22,508 bases of DNA from Paludibacter sp. (GTDB taxonomy: Bacteria; Bacteroidota; Bacteroidia; Bacteroidales; Paludibacteraceae): assembly GCA_030655595.1 (NCBI GenBank), contig JAUSNQ010000038.1:1-22508 (forward strand), in the 5' to 3' direction. The translations under genes and the position numbers were made by a program. Of the stretch, positions 16,637 through 22,508 are shown one piece after another (the first letter of the stretch is position 1; every line of letters begins with the position of its first letter). Under the pieces are notes generated by a model. That model searched no databases and was not told the origin of the DNA. It saw nothing but the letters and a program-made list of their open reading frames with translations.

Positions 16637-16644
16637 CAAAGATA
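16637..16644 (-). promoter_or_regulatory. -7 element of the ATPase/nuclease pair
   Basis: TATCTTTG on the minus strand fits TAnnTTTG exactly and lies 15 nt after the purL stop codon. Transcription would start about 16 nt before the ATPase start. The only TTG upstream is 15 nt away, shorter than usual, so the -33 half is weak. Confidence 0.55.
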
Positions 16645-16658
16645 TAAATAATATCGTA

Positions 16659-19600
16659 TCAACTTTGCTTTTCCACCCACTTTCTCGCATTCACAAATGC
16701 TTCCACCCACGGTGTAATCTGGTCGGAATTCAATCTCTCAGCCGGATAATGCGCCCATTGCCATGGGAAAACTGCACGCTCGGGATGGGGCATCATGGCC
16801 AAATGACGACCATCGGCGGAACAAATTCCGGCGGTGGCATAATCGGATCCGTTAGGATTGGCAGGATAAGCTTCGTGCGTATATTTCGCGATGATGTTGT
16901 ATGCATTTTCAGCTTTGGGCAGACTGAATTTTCCTTCTCCATGTGCCACCCAAACACCTAATTTGCTTCCTGCCAGCGAACTGAGCATGACAGAGTTATT
17001 TTCAGGAATGGTGAGTCCGATAAATGATGATTCGAATTTATGGGAATCGTTGTGCAACATGCGTGGTTGCTCGTCGTGTCCCGGAGTTACAAGTCCGAGT
17101 TCAACCATCAGCTGACAACCGTTGCAAATACCCAAACTCAGCGTATCCTCGCGTTTATAGAAATTATCCAACGCCAGTTTTGACTTTTCGTTATACAGGA
17201 ATGCTCCCGCCCATCCTTTTGCTGAACCCAGCACATCAGAATTAGAAAAACCTCCGCAAAATACAATCATATTGACATCTTCCAGTGTTTCTCTTCCCGT
17301 AGCTAAATCGGTCATGTGCACATCTTTCACATCAAAACCTGCCAGGTACAAGGCATAAGCCATTTCACGATCGCCATTGGTTCCTTTTTCACGGATAATA
17401 GCGGCTTTCACACCACTTGGTTTCCTGTCCTGCGACAAGCCAAACTGCGAAAATTTCCCTTTGAAAGTCTCAGCAAAGTTAAATTCCAATGGCTGATTTT
17501 TATAATTATTGAAGCGTGATTGCGCACAGGCTTCGCCACTTTGTTTTTTATCTAAAAGATAAGAAGAACGATACCAAACATCTCTCAAATCATTGATAGA
17601 GAATGAATATGCCTGTTTCTTCTTATTAATTTCCAGTCTTCTTGCTTCGATGGGCACCGCAATGCGTGCAAATCCTACCCCATTGGCTTCCAGCACTTTT
17701 TCAACGGCTTTCCTGTCTTTCACCTGAATCAACACCCCCGGATTTTCGGCAAATAAATTGGTTACCAAAGAATTTCCTTCCAGATAATCCAGTTTCACCT
17801 GCAAACCGCCTTTGGTGTTTCCGAAACACATTTCGAGCAGCGCCGTAATCATACCGCCTTCGGAAATATCATGACCGGCAAGAATCAGGTTTTTCGAAAT
17901 CAATTCCTGAATGGAATCAAATGCAGCTTTGAAGTATTCCGCATCCTGAACAGTCGGAACATCATCGCCAATTTTATTGAGGGTCTGAGCCAATACAGAA
18001 CCACCGAGTTTTTGTTTATCAAACGAAAAATCAATGTAATAGATGACTGATTTAGGATCATTCACCAGCACCGGACCTACGGTTTTCTTCACGTCAGTCA
18101 CTTCGCCGGCTGCAGAAATAATAACCGTCCCAGGTGAAAAAACTTTTTCATCACCATATTTCTGAGTCATCGACAAGGAATCTTTTCCAGTAGGGATATT
18201 GATACCCAAAGAACACGCAAAATCGCTGCAAGCTTCAACAGCTTTGTACAGACGGGCATCTTCACCGGGATTCTTACACGGCCACATCCAGTTGGCACTC
18301 AAGGATACGGAATCCAAACCTTCTTTTAACGGCGACCACACGATATTGGTCAATGCCTCGGCAATTGCCAGCACCGAACCGGCTTCAGGATTAGCCAATG
18401 CAGCCAGCGGTGCATGACCGATGGAGGTCGATATCCCGACATTTCCGCGGTAATCCAGGGCCACAACACCCAAGTCGTTCAAAGGCAACTGAATTTGTCC
18501 GGCACATTGCTGACGAGCAATCTTACCGGTAACAGAGCGGTCGACTTTATTCGTTAACCAGTCTTTACATGCCACAGATTCAACCTGAAGCACATTTTCA
18601 ATATAAGTTTGCAACTGATTTTCATCAATTTCCATGGAAGCAAATTTTGCTTCGGAAGTAGTATCGGTAATCACCGTTTTTGGCGGTTTCCCAAACATGT
18701 GTTCCAGTTTGAGATCGATGGGTTTTTGTCCGTCGGCTTGCTCAAACACAAAATCCATGTCGCCGGTCGTCTCACCAACCACATACATCGGAGCACGTTC
18801 CCGATCAGCAATGTGTTGCACCATCTCAATATCTTCCGCCTTCATCAACATACCCATGCGTTCCTGACTTTCATTGCCAACAATTTCTTTGGCACTCAAG
18901 GTCGAATCGCCCACCGGCAATTTCGAAACATCAATTTTCCCTCCGGTTGTCTCCACCAATTCTGACAAACAATTCAGGTGACCACCTGCACCATGATCGT
19001 GGATAGAAACGATCGGATTTACATCAGCCTCAGCAAGTGTACGAATCACATTGGCAACACGTTTCTGCATTTCAGGGTTGGCACGCTGCACAGCATTCAG
19101 CTCCACAGCATTGTCGTAATGACCGGTATCCACCGACGACACAGCGCCGCCACCCATACCGATGCGGTAATTGTCACCACCCATCACCACCACCTTCTCT
19201 CCCACTTCGGGCGTTCCTTTCAGCGCATCTTTCAATGTACCAAAACCGACACCACCTGCCAGCATGATGACTTTATCATAACCGTATTTCTTGTTATTTT
19301 CTTCGTGTTCGAAAGTCAGCAACGAACCACAAATCAGCGGCTGACCGAATTTATTCCCAAAATCAGAAGCACCGTTCGAGGCTTTAATCAGAATTTGTTC
19401 AGGAGTTTGGTACAACCATTTACGGGCAACAATGCTTTGCTCCCACTGTTTATGGTTGTTGCGGGGGTAAGAAGTCATGTAAACCGCCGTTCCTGCAATC
19501 GGCAGACTTGCTTTTCCTCCACCGAGGCGGTCACGGATTTCTCCTCCGGTCCCGGTAGCAGCACCGTTGAAAGGCTCAACAGTGGTAGGAAAATTATGTG

Positions 19601-20357
19601 TTTCAGCTTTTAGCGAGATCACCGATTCAATTTCTTTCGTGACAAAGAAATCAGGTTTATCTCCGGTTTTCGGAGCAAACTGCTCAATTTTCGGTCCGGC
19701 ATTGAAAGCCACATTGTCTTTATAAGCCGAAACGAGGTTGTTCGGATTTTCTTCCGAAGTCTTGCGAATCATTTTAAACAGTGAAAACTCTTTTTCTTCC
19801 CCGTCAATCACAAACTGACCGTTGAAAATTTTATGGCGACAATGTTCTGAGTTCACCTGCGAGAAACCGAAGACTTCAGAATCTGTCAGTTTCCGTCCGA
19901 CTTTTTCACTCACCTCATTCAAATACTGAATCTCATCCGGACTCAGCGCCAGACCTTCCTGCTCGTTATACGCAGCAATATCATCAATAAACAAAATCGG
20001 TTCAGGTTGCTTTTCAATGGTAAAGATATCCTGTGTCAATTTCGAATAAATTCTTTCCAGCATCGGATCATAATCCAACGCTCCCTGCACAGAAGGAGTC
20101 GGTGGCATCAACCGGAATTCCTCAATGCGTAGAATCCCTGCAATACCCATATTTTGGGTAATCTCAACGGCATTGGTACTCCACGGAGTAATCATCTCAC
20201 GGCGCGGACCGATGAAATTTTCTTCAATTTCGTTTTGTTTCAGCAACTGTGCACTGCCGAAAAGCCAAACTAATTTATCTAAATCGTTTTGAATAAGCGG
20301 CTGCTTTGTCTGTACAGCATAGATGTGTTGCGAAGGAGTTCGGAAGAATTGAATCAT
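16659..20357 (-). CDS. purL: phosphoribosylformylglycinamidine synthase, single-chain
   Basis: PurL converts FGAR, ATP and glutamine to FGAM in purine synthesis. At 1232 aa it is the large single-chain form, with synthetase and glutaminase in one protein, rather than the split PurS/PurL/PurQ form. Motifs are an N-terminal FRTPSQHIYAVQ, VNSEHCRHKIFNG and AETHNFPTTVEPFNGAATG in the ATP-binding core, a second synthetase repeat with GHDISEGGM, and a C-terminal class I glutaminase from about 990. The glutaminase triad is visible: C1078 (GICNGCQ), H1191 and E1193 (MMPHPER). The oxyanion region reads CGGFSNSDVLGSAKGWAG. The ATG at 20357 is about 21 nt after the predicted transcription start. The ATPase/nuclease pair lies 44 nt downstream, with no terminator hairpin between them. 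Confidence 0.97.
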   Translation of the reverse strand: MIQFFRTPSQHIYAVQTKQPLIQNDLDKLVWLFGSAQLLKQNEIEENFIGPRREMITPWSTNAVEITQNMGIAGILRIEEFRLMPPTPSVQGALDYDPMLERIYSKLTQDIFTIEKQPEPILFIDDIAAYNEQEGLALSPDEIQYLNEVSEKVGRKLTDSEVFGFSQVNSEHCRHKIFNGQFVIDGEEKEFSLFKMIRKTSEENPNNLVSAYKDNVAFNAGPKIEQFAPKTGDKPDFFVTKEIESVISLKAETHNFPTTVEPFNGAATGTGGEIRDRLGGGKASLPIAGTAVYMTSYPRNNHKQWEQSIVARKWLYQTPEQILIKASNGASDFGNKFGQPLICGSLLTFEHEENNKKYGYDKVIMLAGGVGFGTLKDALKGTPEVGEKVVVMGGDNYRIGMGGGAVSSVDTGHYDNAVELNAVQRANPEMQKRVANVIRTLAEADVNPIVSIHDHGAGGHLNCLSELVETTGGKIDVSKLPVGDSTLSAKEIVGNESQERMGMLMKAEDIEMVQHIADRERAPMYVVGETTGDMDFVFEQADGQKPIDLKLEHMFGKPPKTVITDTTSEAKFASMEIDENQLQTYIENVLQVESVACKDWLTNKVDRSVTGKIARQQCAGQIQLPLNDLGVVALDYRGNVGISTSIGHAPLAALANPEAGSVLAIAEALTNIVWSPLKEGLDSVSLSANWMWPCKNPGEDARLYKAVEACSDFACSLGINIPTGKDSLSMTQKYGDEKVFSPGTVIISAAGEVTDVKKTVGPVLVNDPKSVIYYIDFSFDKQKLGGSVLAQTLNKIGDDVPTVQDAEYFKAAFDSIQELISKNLILAGHDISEGGMITALLEMCFGNTKGGLQVKLDYLEGNSLVTNLFAENPGVLIQVKDRKAVEKVLEANGVGFARIAVPIEARRLEINKKKQAYSFSINDLRDVWYRSSYLLDKKQSGEACAQSRFNNYKNQPLEFNFAETFKGKFSQFGLSQDRKPSGVKAAIIREKGTNGDREMAYALYLAGFDVKDVHMTDLATGRETLEDVNMIVFCGGFSNSDVLGSAKGWAGAFLYNEKSKLALDNFYKREDTLSLGICNGCQLMVELGLVTPGHDEQPRMLHNDSHKFESSFIGLTIPENNSVMLSSLAGSKLGVWVAHGEGKFSLPKAENAYNIIAKYTHEAYPANPNGSDYATAGICSADGRHLAMMPHPERAVFPWQWAHYPAERLNSDQITPWVEAFVNARKWVEKQS

Positions 20358-20384
20358 GAGGAATTATTTCATTTTTTTGATGTG

Positions 20385-20392
20385 CAAAGATA
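20385..20392 (-). promoter_or_regulatory. -7 element of purL
   Basis: TATCTTTG on the minus strand, exact fit to TAnnTTTG, 27 nt before the purL start codon. No TTTG is visible at the expected -33 position (about 20412-20416). Confidence 0.55.
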
Positions 20393-20433
20393 ATGAAATT
20401 TAGTGTTGATAGAAAATAATTATTTTTTTAAAT

Positions 20434-20441
20434 TATCTTTG
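20434..20441 (+). promoter_or_regulatory. -7 element of the IPT/Kelch lipoprotein gene
   Basis: TATCTTTG on the plus strand, 26 nt before the start codon. It faces an identical box for purL across 41 nt. The nearest TTG upstream (20406-20408) is 25 nt away, longer than usual, so the -33 half is uncertain. Confidence 0.55.
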
Positions 20442-20467
20442 TGTGCAAGAAATAAACGAGCTGAAAC

Positions 20468-22508
20468 ATGAAATATCTATATTATATATTTTTCATCATA
20501 ATCTCAACATTTTTTCTCCAGTTTTTCATTAGCTGTAACAATAAAGACGATTTTCCTGTTATTTACACTGGGGATGTTACTGACATTGATAGTACCAGTG
20601 TTCTTTTTCACGCTTACGTTGAAAATATCAATTATCAAGAACAGATAGAAATCGGATTTGTGTGGGGATCGAATCCGGAACCTACCATTGCAAACGGTGA
20701 GAAATATATTATCCGAAATCCAAAACAGGGAGAAAAGCATATTTCACAAAGAATTCAAACCGCACTTATACCTGAAAAGATAAATTATGTTCGGGCATTT
20801 ATTAAAACAAATCAATTCATTGTTTATGGCAAAAACATCAAATTTCTTCCGATTGGGTCGGATGCTCCTTTAATAGAATATTTCTCACCTCAAACAGCCA
20901 ATATTGGCGATACCATTGTCATTACCGGCAATTTTTTCAGTTCAACCAATACTAAGGTGTTTTTTTCTGAGAAAGAAGCTGACATCCTATACGTTACACA
21001 GGACACAATCATCACAACAGTTCCGCAAGATTTGAGCATACAACAATCTCCGATTAAAGTTGGAATAAATAATTATTTTGTCGAAACCAACTACAAATTC
21101 CATCTCAAAACCGTCACTTTAACTGATTTTCAAGAAAAAGAAGGAACCTATAACGCCAACATAACTATTACCGGGAAATCTTTCCATACACATGTAGCAT
21201 CATTGAAAGTTTTTTTCGAGCACATTGAATCAGATTTTCAAATCTTAAACGACAGTACCATTCAAGCACAAATTCCCTCAAATATTAATGTCCGTAATGC
21301 ATCTATTTCGGTCTCAATGAATAACATACCCGTTTTTTTCAAAGACTCTATTAAATTAACACTTCATTCCATTTCAAACATCTCGCACGAAAAGATTCAA
21401 ACAGGACAAAACATAGTTATTTCAGGTGAAAGGTTCAGCCCCATCAAACAGCACAATATTGTCAGAATTGGCGGTCTGCCTGCTCAGGTAATTACTGCCT
21501 CCTCCAATTCACTTCAAGTTAAGGTTCCATTCCAGACTAACACTCGATTTGAGAAAAGAAATGCCGAGATTGAAGTAGAAATAGCAGGCACATCCCTCAC
21601 ACACAAAAATACGATTGAAATCAATGACCAATGGTTTAAAATGAAAGAAGCTCCAACCTCATTTTACAGCCCAAGTCATTATTACCGTGACGCAGTTGTT
21701 TTTGTATATAACTCCAAAGCTTACATTGGATTAAACAACAACCAAAACTTTCAAGAATTTGATCCGTTAAAAAATGAATGGAAAAAACTAGCAGATTTCC
21801 CTGGAGTTATCAGATCTCGTGGCAATGGTTTTGTAATTGATGATAAAATCTATTTTGGAATGGGGTATCAGCAAGTTTCAGCCTTTGACAGAGCATATCT
21901 AAACGACTGGTGGGAATACGATATAACTTTAAACAAATGGACTAAGAAAAGCAACTTTCCACTTACACCAACCGAGGGACAGCCAATGGGATTTTCGTTT
22001 AAGAACAAAGGATTTTTATTACCAGGAACAATTACATCAAAATCTACAATATATAATTATGACCATGAAAATAACGTATGGATAGATAGATCATCTCTTT
22101 CCGTTAAATATCAGTTAATAAATTACAATTGGTCATTTGCCATTCCGAGAGAGAATGATGTTGTTTTAGGGCATGTCAGACATTACGGCTTCAAAGTTGA
22201 AAAAGGAATATATATTTATAAACCTGATATTGATACTAATGTGGATGATTGGAGGGGAATCCCTCAATTACAAATATCTTACTATAATGAAATGCGATTT
22301 TCATATTTTTACCACAATAATTCAGCTTATGTTTTACCTGGTCAGCAAAGATATTTATTTTATTATTCAGATGAGTCTAACACCTGGAAATCAATAGAAC
22401 TAGCAGCTGGATTTTACTTTGATGGCGGTATCGGATTTAGCATCAATGGAAAAATTTACCTTGGGATGGGTCCCGCAAACACAATGTGGGAATTTGATCA
22501 AAACAGAT
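20468..22508 (+). CDS. IPT/TIG and Kelch-like lipoprotein, 3' end beyond window
   Basis: The frame is open for 680 codons from the ATG at 20468 and runs off the end of the window, so the gene is partial. The N-terminus is a lipoprotein signal, a long hydrophobic run ending FFISC with C23 as the lipidation site. The next residues, NNKDDF, resemble the acidic export signal that sends Bacteroidota lipoproteins to the cell surface. Three IPT/TIG-like immunoglobulin domains follow at about 135-215, 216-297 and 300-385, each with a pattern like GDTIVITGNFF or GQNIVISGERF. From about 389 the sequence changes to Kelch-like blades: WFKMKEAP, EFDPLKNEWKKLADFP, GNGFVIDDKIYFGMG, YDITLNKWTKKSNFP and GGIGFSINGKIYLGMG. 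Likely a surface binding protein. The ligand is unknown, and no SusC/D partner is in view. Confidence 0.82.
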   Translation, partial: MKYLYYIFFIIISTFFLQFFISCNNKDDFPVIYTGDVTDIDSTSVLFHAYVENINYQEQIEIGFVWGSNPEPTIANGEKYIIRNPKQGEKHISQRIQTALIPEKINYVRAFIKTNQFIVYGKNIKFLPIGSDAPLIEYFSPQTANIGDTIVITGNFFSSTNTKVFFSEKEADILYVTQDTIITTVPQDLSIQQSPIKVGINNYFVETNYKFHLKTVTLTDFQEKEGTYNANITITGKSFHTHVASLKVFFEHIESDFQILNDSTIQAQIPSNINVRNASISVSMNNIPVFFKDSIKLTLHSISNISHEKIQTGQNIVISGERFSPIKQHNIVRIGGLPAQVITASSNSLQVKVPFQTNTRFEKRNAEIEVEIAGTSLTHKNTIEINDQWFKMKEAPTSFYSPSHYYRDAVVFVYNSKAYIGLNNNQNFQEFDPLKNEWKKLADFPGVIRSRGNGFVIDDKIYFGMGYQQVSAFDRAYLNDWWEYDITLNKWTKKSNFPLTPTEGQPMGFSFKNKGFLLPGTITSKSTIYNYDHENNVWIDRSSLSVKYQLINYNWSFAIPRENDVVLGHVRHYGFKVEKGIYIYKPDIDTNVDDWRGIPQLQISYYNEMRFSYFYHNNSAYVLPGQQRYLFYYSDESNTWKSIELAAGFYFDGGIGFSINGKIYLGMGPANTMWEFDQNR

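Noticed and set aside
16615..16710. Longer N-terminus for the ATPase reaching into purL
   Set aside because: The extra residues overlap purL and the -7 box and do not look like the family; the ATG at 16614 gives the normal start before Walker A.
18978..19613. 211-aa plus-strand frame opposite purL
   Set aside because: Histidine/threonine-rich antisense product without recognisable features; shadow of purL.

Overview
The window reads as chromosomal DNA from a member of the Bacteroidota, most likely order Bacteroidales. Supporting signs are a type III glutamine synthetase, family-2 orotidine decarboxylase, a long single-chain PurL, a secreted DUF3244-like protein, a transmembrane TPR regulator, a lipoprotein with an acidic Bacteroidota-type export signal, several promoter elements of the Bacteroidota TAnnTTTG (-7) type, and no obvious Shine-Dalgarno sequences. 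I cannot name the genus. I see no rRNA, tRNA, CRISPR array, transposase or integrase.

Layout. Bases 1-376 hold a hairpin terminator and an AT-rich leader. A plus-strand nitrogen-assimilation block follows: glnN (377-2572), a terminator-like hairpin, then gltB, gltD and asnB packed tightly (2703-10332). These enzymes fix ammonium into glutamine (GlnN), turn glutamine plus 2-oxoglutarate into glutamate (GltBD), and use glutamine to make asparagine (AsnB). A two-way terminator separates asnB from a convergent small secreted DUF3244-like protein gene (minus, 10402-10758). That gene has a full -33/-7 promoter overlapped by a large imperfect palindrome. Divergent from it lies a membrane-spanning TPR/HTH regulator (10962-12620), whose 3' end overlaps pyrF tail to tail.

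On the minus strand come pyrF (12607-13443), a perfect 20-bp palindrome, and prfA (13529-14614), whose promoter carries a second dyad. An AT-rich two-gene insert follows (14844-16614): an ABC/AAA-type ATPase overlapping by 14 nt with a 154-aa protein carrying a D...ExK (PD-(D/E)XK-like) signature. This is the best candidate in the window for an undescribed anti-phage or genome-defence module, because it sits between two housekeeping genes and differs sharply from them in base composition. Then comes purL (16659-20357). A compact divergent promoter region leads to the last gene, a plus-strand lipoprotein (20468 to the window end, incomplete) with three IPT/TIG-like domains and a Kelch-like region.

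The metabolic genes are identified with high confidence from catalytic motifs. The roles of the ATPase/nuclease pair, the TPR regulator and its presumed target, and the surface lipoprotein are inferences from domain architecture and context.
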